Positions 7,329 to 15,895 of a stretch of 34,956 bases of DNA are shown here, piece by piece. Origin of the DNA: Candidatus Latescibacterota bacterium. GTDB lineage: Bacteria > Krumholzibacteriota > Krumholzibacteriia > LZORAL124-64-63. Numbering within the stretch: the first letter of the stretch is position 1; every line of letters starts with the position of its first letter. The notes beneath the pieces are model-generated. The model saw only the letters and a list, made by a program, of their open reading frames with translations. It made no database searches and was not told the DNA's origin. A program made the position numbers and the translations under genes. The stretch is from assembly GCA_030658975.1 (NCBI GenBank), contig JAUSBL010000083.1, positions 1 through 34,956 on the forward strand, given 5' to 3'.

Positions 7329-8861
7329 TCACAGGCAAGACTCCACGTCGACGCCGCGCAGACGGCCGGCCAGCTCCCGGAAACGGGGCAGGTCCACGCC
7401 GAGGCGCGGCCCCGCCAGGCTGTTGCGGTAGGCCATGGCCACGCCGCCCTCGTCCGCCTCCACGCAACCGGCCAGATCCTCGCCCAGCGCGATCATCGCC
7501 GCCAGCGAGCCGGCCGGCGGTTCGGCGTCCAGGGTGTGGTGCCGCCGCACGGCGTGCGCCAGATCGGCGCCGAGTCCCCAGTCCGCGATCAGCAGGGCGC
7601 CCAGTTCGCCGTGGTCCCAGCCCAGCGTCCTCTGCTCGACGCGCCAGAGCGCGGTGCCCTCCCGACGGGCGTCCTCGACCAGCTTCCCGTAGAGGCCGGG
7701 CAGGGCGCGCGCCATGATGAGCTGACCGATGTTCTGCATCAGGCCGCCGACGAAGACCGCCTCGCGGTCCTCGGCGCCGAGGTGCTCGGCGACGGATTGG
7801 CTGCCCAGGGCCGAGAGCAGGGACTCCCGCCAGATGCGGTGCAGCAGCGGGCTGGTGTCCACGCCGGGGAAGGCGCAGCGCGAGGCGTTGACCACCACCC
7901 AGTTGCGCACGGTCTTGAAGCCCAGGCGCACGACCGCATCGCGGATGCTGCGGATCTCGATCGACGAGACGTAGAACGAGGAGTTGGCCACCCGCAGCAG
8001 CCTCGCCGCCAGGACGAGGTCGCGGGCGATCTCCTTCTCCAGCATCGCCGGAGTGGCGCGCTGGTCGTTGATCAGTTCGAGCAGCCGGCCGGCGACCTGC
8101 GGCATGACCGTCATCTCGCCGACCTGCTCGTAGACCTGGCGGGCCTGCAGGTCGCCGGGCCGCAGCCCGTCGAAGTGGTTGCGTTCGCGCTCCCGACGGC
8201 GGGAGGTGACGGCGCCCAGGATTTCCCGCATGCCGCTGCCGAGGGGCAGGGCGTCCCGCTCCAGCGCGTGCAGCCGCAGCAGCGCGTAGCGCGCGAGCAG
8301 GGCCGCGTCCTGCACGAGCTGTTCGCCCTGGAAGCTCAGCCAGTCCAGGTAGACGTAGGTGCACCATTTGCCGCGCAGCGGCAGCGGCACGATCAGCGCG
8401 ACCTGGTCCTCCCCGACCGACAGCGCCTCGAGCAGCTCGCGCGGCACGTTCTCGACGGGGACGGGTCCCGCGTAGACCACGCGCTCGCGGGTGAGCACGT
8501 CGAAGAGGTCGTGCTCGCGCTTGGTCATCACGCGCGGGTTGGCCGAGCGCGGCTCGACCAGGCGGGCCGGCAGTTCGACGCCTTCGGCCAGCAGGATGCG
8601 CAGGCCGGTGCTCCACTGCCGCAGCAGCAGCAGCCGGGCGCCCTGCCGGCGGGCCAGTTCCAGGAAGACCTGCATCACGTCGCTGCTCTCGACGGCCTCG
8701 TCCAGGGCGGCGAGCGAGCGGACGAGGTCCTGGTACCGCTGTTCGGTCCCGATCTCGGCCGCGATGCGCCGCGGGGGATCGATCCCGGCCGCCGCGCACA
8801 GCTCGGCCTGCTGCTGGTTCGCCTCGATCCTGTCGGCGACGACGGCGTCGAATCGGCTCAC
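7329..8861 (-). CDS. HDOD-domain signalling protein with GAF-like N-terminal region
   Basis: The 510-aa protein has a C-terminal HDOD domain at about 249-445: VMPQVAGRLLELI, then DLVLAARLLRVANSS and IRDAVVRLGFKTVRNWV. The position of the HD-phosphohydrolase motif reads GLMQNIG instead of GLLHDIG, so the metal-binding His-Asp pair is absent, as expected for non-catalytic HDOD proteins. The first 230 residues look like a divergent GAF or other sensory domain (KWCTYVYLDWLSFQGEQLVQDAALLARYAL) but I cannot name it with certainty. Members act as scaffolds in signalling, motility or stress networks. The start is GTG at 8861 with GAGAGGGA 4 nt upstream. No transmembrane segment is seen. Confidence 0.87.
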   Translation of the reverse strand: MSRFDAVVADRIEANQQQAELCAAAGIDPPRRIAAEIGTEQRYQDLVRSLAALDEAVESSDVMQVFLELARRQGARLLLLRQWSTGLRILLAEGVELPARLVEPRSANPRVMTKREHDLFDVLTRERVVYAGPVPVENVPRELLEALSVGEDQVALIVPLPLRGKWCTYVYLDWLSFQGEQLVQDAALLARYALLRLHALERDALPLGSGMREILGAVTSRRRERERNHFDGLRPGDLQARQVYEQVGEMTVMPQVAGRLLELINDQRATPAMLEKEIARDLVLAARLLRVANSSFYVSSIEIRSIRDAVVRLGFKTVRNWVVVNASRCAFPGVDTSPLLHRIWRESLLSALGSQSVAEHLGAEDREAVFVGGLMQNIGQLIMARALPGLYGKLVEDARREGTALWRVEQRTLGWDHGELGALLIADWGLGADLAHAVRRHHTLDAEPPAGSLAAMIALGEDLAGCVEADEGGVAMAYRNSLAGPRLGVDLPRFRELAGRLRGVDVESCL

Positions 8862-8947
8862 GGGGTCCCTCTCGTCTGGAGATCGCGGGCGCGGCGGGTC
8901 GCCCGGTCGCGCTCTCCTCGTTCATCGGCCGCCGCGGCGCGCGGTTG

Positions 8948-8959
8948 AGGGAATTCCCT
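8948..8959. promoter_or_regulatory. 12-bp perfect palindrome AGGGAATTCCCT (operator candidate)
   Basis: A perfect 12-bp palindrome lies between the divergent HDOD and queD genes. It touches the proposed -35 of queD (8958-8963), a position where a dimeric regulator could block RNA polymerase. No regulator is encoded nearby. Confidence 0.3.
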
Positions 8960-8986
8960 GGCAGGACCCGCGGAATGGGCTATTCT
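8958..8986 (+). promoter_or_regulatory. Probable sigma-70 promoter of queD
   Basis: CTGGCA (8958-8963) and TATTCT (8981-8986) are separated by 17 bp, 4/6 matches each. The predicted start is near 8993, giving a leader of about 70 nt. I saw no convincing preQ1 riboswitch fold in the leader by eye. Confidence 0.4.
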
Positions 8987-9062
8987 GGACCGACGCCGCG
9001 CCGCCGCCCGCGTCGTCGCCGCCACTCGCGCGCCCGAAGAGCGGAACCTTACGGAGGACGTC

Positions 9063-9422
9063 ATGCCGCACCGGATCACCAAGACCTTCACCTTCGACGC
9101 CGCGCACTGGCTGCCCCGCGTCCCGGAGGGGCACAAGTGCGGCCGTCTGCACGGCCACACCTACAGCGTCACGATCGCGGTGGAGGGCGACGTCGATCCG
9201 GATTCGGGCTGGATCGTGGACTTCGGGGACATCAAGGCGGCCTTCAAGCCCATCGAGAAGCGGCTGGACCACTTCTGCCTCAACGATATCGAGGGTCTCG
9301 AGAATCCGACGGCGGAAGTCATGGCCCGCTGGGTCTTCGAGCAGATCGGCGCCGCCCTGCCCCAGGTCAGCGAGGTGACGGTCCGCGAGACCGCGAACAC
9401 CTCGGCCGTCTACCGGCCCTAG
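9063..9422 (+). CDS. queD: 6-carboxytetrahydropterin synthase
   Basis: The 119-aa member of the 6-pyruvoyl-tetrahydropterin synthase fold converts 7,8-dihydroneopterin triphosphate to 6-carboxytetrahydropterin, the second step to queuosine. Zinc ligands H15, H30 and H32 are present (FDAAHWL, CGRLHGHTY). Also seen are the catalytic C26, the H70 of LDHFCLND, the PTAE motif (82-85) and E109 in VRETAN. Length is normal for QueD. The Shine-Dalgarno ACGGAGG lies 6 nt before the ATG. It is a single gene; queC, queE and queF are not in the window. Its stop is 15 bp from the stop of the opposing Bat operon. Confidence 0.95.
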   Translation: MPHRITKTFTFDAAHWLPRVPEGHKCGRLHGHTYSVTIAVEGDVDPDSGWIVDFGDIKAAFKPIEKRLDHFCLNDIEGLENPTAEVMARWVFEQIGAALPQVSEVTVRETANTSAVYRP

Positions 9423-9437
9423 CGGAAGGCGCCGTGG

Positions 9438-11462
9438 TCAGCGCGGGTGGGCGGCGAGCCAGGCTCGCGCCCGCGCATCGGCGGGCTGCGCCTGCAGCAG
9501 GCGCTGGTAGGCCTCCCTGGCCTCTTCGATGCGGCCGGCCCGGTCGCGGATCTCCCCCAGATTGCCCCAGGCCTGCCAGTAACCCGGCTCCCGGACCAGG
9601 ACGTCGCGGAAGACCGGCTCCGCTTCCCGGTCGCGGCCCAGCTGCACGAGCGCGAGTCCGGAACCGAAGAGGGCCTGGATGTCGCCGTCGCGGCGGGCGA
9701 TCAGCTGGAAACGCCGCAGGGCACCCCCGGCGTCGCCGCGCTGCAGCAGCACCCAGGCTTCGCCCAGCTGGGCCCGGGGATCGTCGGGGTGGGAGCGCAG
9801 GGCGATCTCGTAGTGCGCCGCCGCTTCGTCCAGGCGACCCGCCGCCAGCAGGAGTTCCCCCAGCCAGAGCCTCCCCGACTGGGCCTCGGGCGCGAGGTCG
9901 ACCCATTCCCTCGCCAGGCGCAGCGCCTCGTCGTTGCGCCCTTCGCGCTGGCGCAGTCCGATGAACGACTCGAAGAGGTTGTCGCTGATCAGGTCGAAGT
10001 GCGGCTGCGGCGTGCGGCGCTGGATGGCGATCGCCTCGGCGTACTCGCGGCCGGCGTCCTCGAGCCTGCCCTTGTCGAGCCAGGCGTTGCCCAGCGTGAA
10101 ATGGTGGAAGGGGTTGGCCTCGGTGCGGTGTTCTCGGAACGTCACCAGGTCGCTCAGGGCCGCGACCGCCAGCAGGGCGGCGACCGCCGGGCCGATCAGG
10201 CCGTGCACCCAGCGACGGCCGCGCACCGCGGTCCACAGGGCGTCGGCGCCGGCGCCGGCGGGGATCGTCAGCAGGGCGGCGACCGGCAGCCGGAAGCGCG
10301 CGTTGACGAAGAAGAGCAGGATCGAGACCGCGTAGAGCGCCGTCACGCCCAGCGTCAGGCGGCGCGTGCCGGGAACGCCGTCGCGCCGGCACCAGCCCAG
10401 GGCCCCGAGCACGAGCACGACCGTCCAGCCCGGCCAGATCGGCAGGCGCAGCAGCGGCGACCAATCACGCCAGGCGTAGATGTACTTGTCGTTGGAGCGC
10501 TCGCCCTCGCCCAGCAGCAGGCGCAGTTTGGTCGCGTAGAGTTCGAGCGCGGCGAGCGGTTCGCCGGCCCAGAACGCCAGGCCGCGGCCCAGGAACCAGC
10601 GGTCGACCTCCGAGGGCTTCAGGTCGCGGCCGGCGTCTTTTTCAGCCATCGCGATCGCATCGTCGTAGCCGCCCTGCCAGGTCGGACGCGTGCCGGGCAC
10701 GATCGCCGTGCGGCCGTCCGATGCGGGGTTGTTCCCGATGTAGAAGTTGACGCCGCCCTGGGTCGCGATCGCGACCAGATCGTGGCCGCGCACGGCGTTG
10801 GATAAGGTCACCGGCAGGATCGGCAGCAGCAGTCCGACCGCCGCCGCGGCCCAGCCGCGCGCCGTCGGGCGCGGGAAGCCGCCCCGCAGCAGGTACCAGA
10901 CGACGGCGGGCACGACGATCAGGATGTTGGGTCGCGCGATGGCCGACAGCCCCAGCGCCAGTCCCGCGAGGCCGAGCCGCCGCCAGCCCGGTCTCCCGGC
11001 GGCGCGGTCCAGGAGCAGCCAGAGCAGCAGCAGGTTCAGGGTCACCGACAGGGTCTCGAGCAGCAGTTCCGCCGCATAGTAGATGCTCGTCCAGAGGCCG
11101 GCGTAGAGCAGGCCGGCCAGCCAGCCCGCGCGGCGGCCCCAGAGGCGGTCGGCGGTCAGGGCCGCCAGCCCCGCGCCGAGCGCCGAGATCAGGGCCTGGA
11201 CGGCCAGGACGGGGAAGAAGGCGCCGCCGAAGACGGCGTAGAGCCCGGCGAGCAGGTACATGTACAGGGGCGCGCGGAAGAAGGGCTCGGGTCCGGGCCA
11301 GGTGCCCGCCAGGATCCCGCGGGCCCACTGGTCGTGGTACGCCGCGTCCATGATGGGGCGGTCGAAGAGCGGGTTGTCGCGGATCAGCCACAGGTGGAGC
11401 AGGCGCAGGGCGAAGGCCGCGACGACGCAGAGCCAGAACAGGCGCGCGCGGTCGTTCCTCAT
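9438..11462 (-). CDS. GT-C (ArnT/PMT-like) glycosyltransferase fused to TPR repeats
   Basis: The 674-aa membrane protein has about ten hydrophobic segments up to residue ~430. After the first is an acidic loop, IMDAAYHDQWARG (37-49), in the place of the catalytic Asp-containing loop of GT39/GT83-type transferases that use polyprenyl-linked sugars. A further loop carries GVNFYIGNNPASDGR. Residues ~440-674 are tetratricopeptide repeats (HFTLGNAWLDKGR, RLWLGELLLAAGRLDEA, WGNLGEIRDRAGR). The start ATG (11462) overlaps the batD-batE stop as ATGA, so it is the last gene of the Bat operon and probably translationally coupled. A much longer frame upstream is only a shadow of batD-batE. Likely role: glycosylation at the outer face of the inner membrane; donor and acceptor unknown. 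Confidence 0.85.
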   Translation of the reverse strand: MRNDRARLFWLCVVAAFALRLLHLWLIRDNPLFDRPIMDAAYHDQWARGILAGTWPGPEPFFRAPLYMYLLAGLYAVFGGAFFPVLAVQALISALGAGLAALTADRLWGRRAGWLAGLLYAGLWTSIYYAAELLLETLSVTLNLLLLWLLLDRAAGRPGWRRLGLAGLALGLSAIARPNILIVVPAVVWYLLRGGFPRPTARGWAAAAVGLLLPILPVTLSNAVRGHDLVAIATQGGVNFYIGNNPASDGRTAIVPGTRPTWQGGYDDAIAMAEKDAGRDLKPSEVDRWFLGRGLAFWAGEPLAALELYATKLRLLLGEGERSNDKYIYAWRDWSPLLRLPIWPGWTVVLVLGALGWCRRDGVPGTRRLTLGVTALYAVSILLFFVNARFRLPVAALLTIPAGAGADALWTAVRGRRWVHGLIGPAVAALLAVAALSDLVTFREHRTEANPFHHFTLGNAWLDKGRLEDAGREYAEAIAIQRRTPQPHFDLISDNLFESFIGLRQREGRNDEALRLAREWVDLAPEAQSGRLWLGELLLAAGRLDEAAAHYEIALRSHPDDPRAQLGEAWVLLQRGDAGGALRRFQLIARRDGDIQALFGSGLALVQLGRDREAEPVFRDVLVREPGYWQAWGNLGEIRDRAGRIEEAREAYQRLLQAQPADARARAWLAAHPR

Positions 11463-14095
11463 CGCGTCGCTCCGGCGGGCCGGCGCACGCGTTCGACGGC
11501 CGAGCCCGGCAACCAGCCGTTCCACTCGCCGCCGAGCGCGACCTGGCACCAGCCCGCCCGCTGGCCGCGGATCTGCAGCGCCAGGCCGTCGTGGACCTGG
11601 AACACGACCGGGAACGTCGTGTCCGGCCCGCTGCGCACCTCGGCTTCGGCGACGACGACCACTGCGTGGTCCAGGACGCGCTCGTCGTACCACCGCCAGG
11701 CCACGACCGCCACCAGGAACAGGACAAGGCAGAGCGCCCCCAGCCAGGCCCGGCGCAACCAGGGCGTGAGGCCCCCCCGCCACAGCGTCCAGCCCGCGAT
11801 CAGCGCCGCGAGCCAGGCGCTGATCGTCAGCAGGCGGCTCCATTCGTCCAGCGACAGGCCGCGCAGCAGCGCGGACGCGAAGCGCAGCGGCAGGGGGGTC
11901 GGCGTGCCCTGCAGTTCCTGGTCGCGGGTGTGACCGCGGACCCAGGCGAGGTTCGCGCGCGCGTCGGCGTCCCGGGGCGCGGCGCGCAGCGCGCGCTGGT
12001 AGTTGACGACGGCCTTGCCCAACTCGCCGCGGCGCGCGTGGGCGGTGGCGAGGTTGTAGCAGGCCACGGGATCGCCCGTCGCCGCAGCCGCGCCGAAATT
12101 CGCCACGGCCGCATCCAGGTCTCCCCGCGTGTAGGCATCGACGCCCTCGGCCAGTTGCCGGACCGCGGAATGATCGGAGACCGCCGCGGGTTGGGCGCGC
12201 GACGGAGCGGCCTGGGACATCGCCAGCACGGCCAGCAGCAGCGCGCCGACCAACGGATCCGCCGTGCGCGGCTTCGCGCCGTCGCGGTCGAGTTCGACCA
12301 ACAGACGGCGGGCGCGTGCGACGAGGTCCGCTCCGTCGCGCTGCGCCTCGCCGGCCGCGCCGTAGCGCGAGGCGGCGCACTCCTGCAGCAGGGATTCCAG
12401 CGCGGCCCCGACCTCGGGCAGACCCAGCGCGTCGGCGTGGGCGCCGACGGCGCCGGCGGGCAGTCCGGACGCGGCGCGGCCGGTCATGTCCGCGACGTAC
12501 CCGGTGACGGCCCTGATCACCAGTGCGCTCGCGGCCGTGGTGTCGGCGGCCGCCGCCGCCTCGTCCAGCTGCCGCCGGGCGGTGCGCGCCGCATGACGCC
12601 GGCGCAGACCGACGGGATCGCCCAGCAGCGCGCGACGTCTCCCCAGCCACAGGCGCCAGCCGCCGAGCGACAGGGGCGCGAGCAGCGTGACGAGCCACCA
12701 GCCGAAGGTCTCGGGCAGCGGCGCGCCGCGGACGTCCAGACGCGCCGGCGCGGGATGCACGAACGCCAGATCGCTGGCGAGCCGTTCGATCTCGCCGCGG
12801 AAGCCCGTCGCGTGCTGCACGCCGCCCTCGTCGACGGGATTGTCGCTCGGCGTCACTTCCAGGGTGCGTGCGCCGGCCTCGATGGTCCGGTACCGCTTCT
12901 GCCCGGGATCGAACCAGGTCACGCGGGCCGCGGGCAGTTCGACGCGTCCTTCGGCCCCCGGCACGATCACCTTCTCCGAGCGCAGGACGGCCAGCTGGCG
13001 GCCGCGGGCCTCCTTCATCTCCAGACCGCCTCCCGCCTCGTGGACCTGCACGCCGCGGGGCGCCTCCCAGGGCACCTCGGCGACGCTCTTGAGCGAGCCG
13101 TCGGCCTTGAGCACCAGGGTCCAGGTCACCGGGTCGCCGCGCGGGACGCTCGTGCGGTCGGTCTGGACGTCGAGTTCCACCTGGCGCGAGACCAGCCCGA
13201 GAAATCCGGGCGGCGCGGGACGCGGCAGGTCGAGCACTTCGACGTTCAGCGACGGGCTCTCGAGCGTCTGCGGGCCGCTGCCGCGGTTGCGGCGGGAGCC
13301 GAAGAAATCGGCGAAGGGATCGCCCGACAGCGTGACCTTGGCGGGTGAGACAGTGAGCCGGCCCGACCGCGTCGGGTACAGGGCGTAACGCAGCTCGGTC
13401 ATGTCGTAGACCTTGCCGCCGACCGTCTCGCGCGAGTTGCGCTGGGGCGGCAGGTCCTCCCGCCAGAATCCCTCGGTGCGCGGGGCTTCGTACTGGGGCC
13501 GGTCGAAGAGGCGCGCGTAGGGGTCGGCGAAGAACCGGAAGACGAGCACGACCTGCTCGCCCACGTACACCTCGTCGCGGTCCACTTCCAGGGTGACGAA
13601 GTAGGGGCTGCCCGGACCCGCGCGGCCGGGACGGGCCGCCGGCGCCGCGGGTTCCGTCCGCGGGGGCGCGCTGCGGTTGCCGTTGCCGGTCACCGCGCCC
13701 GGGTCGCCCGTGACGCGGATCGTGATGGGTTGCGTGCGCAGCGTCTGGCCGTCGACGGTCGTCTGCAGCGCGGGGATGCGCACGTCGCTGCCGCTGCGGA
13801 TGCTTAGGACCCAGGTCCAGGTCTGGGAACTGCTCACCGCCCCGTTGACCATCTGGAAGCTGGAACTGGTGCCCCCGCGGGCGGCGTCGACGCCGGCGAT
13901 GGGCGGCAGCTCGGGCATGGCGAGGTCGCGGCCCCGCCCGCTGAGCGTCACCGTGAGCACGACCTGGTCGCCGGGCGCCGCGGTCGTGCGGTCGACCCTG
14001 GCCTGCAGGTCGGCCGCGGCGGCCGCGACGGCGAACACGGACCCGCACAGCAGGACCGCCAGGACGAAGCGCGCGGCAGCGTGCCTTCTCACCAT
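11459..14095 (-). CDS. BatD-BatE fusion protein
   Basis: The 878-aa protein joins two usually separate Bat proteins. Residues 1-30 are a signal peptide (LAVLLCGSVFAVAAAAA). About 31-460 is the BatD 'oxygen tolerance' beta-domain region (GDQVVLTVTLSG, VYVGEQVVLVFRF, GDPVTWTLVLK), then a membrane segment near 450-470. A second signal-peptide-like stretch at about 608-630 (PLVGALLLAVLAMSQAAP) marks the likely old start of BatE. TPRs follow near 640-700 (CYNLATAHARRGELGKAV), then two membrane segments near 745-790. A bacterial SH3-like domain closes the protein (RSGPDTTFPVVF to GWLPGSAVERV). The ATG at 14095 overlaps the upstream stop by 7 bp; a GTG at 14092 would give a 4-bp GTGA overlap. Confidence 0.85.
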   Translation of the reverse strand: MVRRHAAARFVLAVLLCGSVFAVAAAAADLQARVDRTTAAPGDQVVLTVTLSGRGRDLAMPELPPIAGVDAARGGTSSSFQMVNGAVSSSQTWTWVLSIRSGSDVRIPALQTTVDGQTLRTQPITIRVTGDPGAVTGNGNRSAPPRTEPAAPAARPGRAGPGSPYFVTLEVDRDEVYVGEQVVLVFRFFADPYARLFDRPQYEAPRTEGFWREDLPPQRNSRETVGGKVYDMTELRYALYPTRSGRLTVSPAKVTLSGDPFADFFGSRRNRGSGPQTLESPSLNVEVLDLPRPAPPGFLGLVSRQVELDVQTDRTSVPRGDPVTWTLVLKADGSLKSVAEVPWEAPRGVQVHEAGGGLEMKEARGRQLAVLRSEKVIVPGAEGRVELPAARVTWFDPGQKRYRTIEAGARTLEVTPSDNPVDEGGVQHATGFRGEIERLASDLAFVHPAPARLDVRGAPLPETFGWWLVTLLAPLSLGGWRLWLGRRRALLGDPVGLRRRHAARTARRQLDEAAAAADTTAASALVIRAVTGYVADMTGRAASGLPAGAVGAHADALGLPEVGAALESLLQECAASRYGAAGEAQRDGADLVARARRLLVELDRDGAKPRTADPLVGALLLAVLAMSQAAPSRAQPAAVSDHSAVRQLAEGVDAYTRGDLDAAVANFGAAAATGDPVACYNLATAHARRGELGKAVVNYQRALRAAPRDADARANLAWVRGHTRDQELQGTPTPLPLRFASALLRGLSLDEWSRLLTISAWLAALIAGWTLWRGGLTPWLRRAWLGALCLVLFLVAVVAWRWYDERVLDHAVVVVAEAEVRSGPDTTFPVVFQVHDGLALQIRGQRAGWCQVALGGEWNGWLPGSAVERVRRPAGATR

Positions 14096-15873
14096 CTCTT
14101 CCCGCTCCTGTTCCCTTCGCCCTGCAGACGCTTCTGCACGGCTCGCCGCAGTTCTTCCTCGTCCCGGTCGAGACCCTTGAGGATCGAGAGGGCGCGTTCG
14201 CGGCTCAGCTGGTCCTGATCCGGATCGCCGGTCTGCGGCGGCGCCTGTTGCGGGTCCTGCGACTGCTCCGGCTGGTCCTGTTGCTGCTGTTCCTGCTGTT
14301 CCTGTTGTTGCTGCTGCTGTTGTTCCTGCTGCTGCTCCTGCTGCTCCTGCTGCTCCTGCTGTTCCTGCTGCTGCTGTTGTTCCTGCTGTTGTTGTTCCTG
14401 CTGTTCCTGCTCCTGATCCTGCTGAGGCTCGGGTGGCGGCTGTTCGAGACTGCGGACCGCCAGTTCCAGGTTGTGCAGCGCGTCCCGCTGTGCAGGGTCC
14501 AGGTCCAGCGAGCGGCGTAGCTGCTCGACGGCGCGCTGCGCGTCGCCGGCGGACAGGGCGTTCGTGCCCGAATTGTACAAGCTCTCGGCCCGCAGGTCCG
14601 GGTCCGCGGATTGGGACAGGGCGCGGGCGAATTCCCGTTCCGCCTCCTCGTGGCGGCCGAGGCGGGCCAGGGACTCGCCCACGGCCAGGCTCAGCCGCGG
14701 ATCGTCGGGCGCTGCGGAGCGCGCGGTCTCGAAGGCGCGCAGCGCGCCTTCGTAATCGCCGGCGAGGTACAGATCGTGGCCCTGGCGGGCGGCCGCGCCG
14801 CCCGGCTGGTCCCAGGCCGCGGCCCGGACCGTCGGCGCGGCCAGGGTCAGCAGCAGAGCCACAGCGACGGCGGCGGTCTGCCGGCGCGGACGCACCAGCG
14901 TGCCCAGCCACAGGCTGATCAGGGCCAGCCCCAGCGGCCAGACGAAGCGTTCCTCGTACCGTGCGACCTGACGGCCGCCGAGGTCGCGCTCTCCGAGGCG
15001 GGCGATCACGTCGTGCAGGGCGCGTCGGTCGAGACCGCCGCGGCCGATGCGGAAGACGATGCCCGGTCCCGAGGCCGCCAGCTCCTGGAGTGCGGCGAGG
15101 TCCAGGCGGCTCATCACGACGCTGCCCTGATCGTCCTTCAGGAAACCCTCCCGGTCGGGATCGGGCACGAGCCCGCCGCTCTCCTCGCCCACGCCCACCG
15201 GGACGATCACGATCCCCTGCTCGCGGCAGGTCGCCGCCGCCTCCCGCCAGCCTCCCTCGAGGTCCTCGCCGTCGGTCACCAGCAGGATGGCCTGCCGGGC
15301 GCCGTCCGTCCCCTGCCCCCTGCCGCCGACGAGCAGCTTGCCGGCGGTCTCCAGCGCGCTCGCGATGGCGGTGCCCTGGGTGGAAATCATGTCCGTGTCG
15401 GCCATCCTCAGGAAGAGCTGCGCGGTGCCGCGGTCCAGGGTCAGGGGGCATTGCACGAAGGACTGGCCGGCGAAGAGCACCAGCCCGACGCGCCCCTGGC
15501 CGTAGTCGTCGAGGAACCCGGCGAGCTCCGCCTTGGCGCGGGCCATCCGGCTGGGCACGACGTCCTGGGCCAGCATGGAGTTCGAAACGTCCAGGGCGAT
15601 GACCACGTCGGTGCCGCGCTGACGCATCTCGATCTCGTGGGTCCCCCACTGGGGACGCGCCAGGGCCAGCACGAGCCAGCATAGTCCCGTGAGCAGGAAG
15701 AAGCGACGCCAGACGAGCGCCGTGACGGGCCGGCCCTCGACGTGCTCGCCGGCGCGCCGGCCGAGCAGGCGCGCGAGGTCCGCGCGCGCACGCCCGTCGC
15801 TCCAGCGCATCAGGGCCCAGAGGGCCGGCGGCAACAGCAGCAACCAGAGCCAGGCTTCGGCGGCGAACCTCAA
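14089..15873 (-). CDS. BatB-BatC fusion: von Willebrand A domain, TPRs and Q/E-rich tail
   Basis: The 594-aa protein starts with two membrane segments (about 7-25 and 58-75). A VWA domain at 88-270 has an intact MIDAS motif D95-V-S97-N-S99 and TDGED. A membrane segment lies near 312-330, then a signal-peptide-like stretch near 334-350 (AVAVALLLTLAAPTVRAAA) marks the old start of BatC. TPRs occupy 355-470 (GHDLYLAGDYEGALRAF, SLYNSGTNALSAGDAQRAV). Residues 484-532 are almost pure Gln/Glu, followed by a charged tail. The start is TTG at 15873 with GGGGAGG 4 nt upstream. BatA lies 22 bp upstream. In Bacteroides and Leptospira Bat proteins are tied to aerotolerance and envelope integrity; the mechanism is unknown. 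Confidence 0.88.
   Translation of the reverse strand: MRFAAEAWLWLLLLPPALWALMRWSDGRARADLARLLGRRAGEHVEGRPVTALVWRRFFLLTGLCWLVLALARPQWGTHEIEMRQRGTDVVIALDVSNSMLAQDVVPSRMARAKAELAGFLDDYGQGRVGLVLFAGQSFVQCPLTLDRGTAQLFLRMADTDMISTQGTAIASALETAGKLLVGGRGQGTDGARQAILLVTDGEDLEGGWREAAATCREQGIVIVPVGVGEESGGLVPDPDREGFLKDDQGSVVMSRLDLAALQELAASGPGIVFRIGRGGLDRRALHDVIARLGERDLGGRQVARYEERFVWPLGLALISLWLGTLVRPRRQTAAVAVALLLTLAAPTVRAAAWDQPGGAAARQGHDLYLAGDYEGALRAFETARSAAPDDPRLSLAVGESLARLGRHEEAEREFARALSQSADPDLRAESLYNSGTNALSAGDAQRAVEQLRRSLDLDPAQRDALHNLELAVRSLEQPPPEPQQDQEQEQQEQQQQEQQQQQEQQEQQEQQEQQQEQQQQQQQEQQEQQQQDQPEQSQDPQQAPPQTGDPDQDQLSRERALSILKGLDRDEEELRRAVQKRLQGEGNRSGKRW
14278..14424 (-). repeat. Trinucleotide-like CAG/CAA/GAA tract coding for a Q/E run
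   Basis: 147 bp encode 49 residues: 37 Gln, 11 Glu and one Asp. The DNA on the plus strand is a mixture of ctg, ttg and ttc triplets, an imperfect microsatellite that could change length by slippage in multiples of three. On the plus strand it reads as a poly-Leu frame, which is a shadow. It lies between the TPRs and the C-terminal tail of the BatB-BatC fusion. Confidence 0.9.
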
Positions 15874-15895
15874 AGGACCTCCCCTCCCCCCCGCT

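Noticed and set aside
9438-14048. Extension of the glycosyltransferase frame to 1536 codons
   Set aside because: The part upstream of 11462 is Arg-rich shadow of the batD-batE gene; the real protein begins MRNDRARLFW at an ATGA overlap.
14248-14520. Poly-leucine open frame on the plus strand
   Set aside because: It is the complement of the Q/E triplet tract and has no start context or homologous features.
11459-15682. Extension of the batD-batE frame to 1407 codons
   Set aside because: The extra N-terminal part is out-of-frame batB-batC. A signal peptide begins at 14095, which fixes the start.
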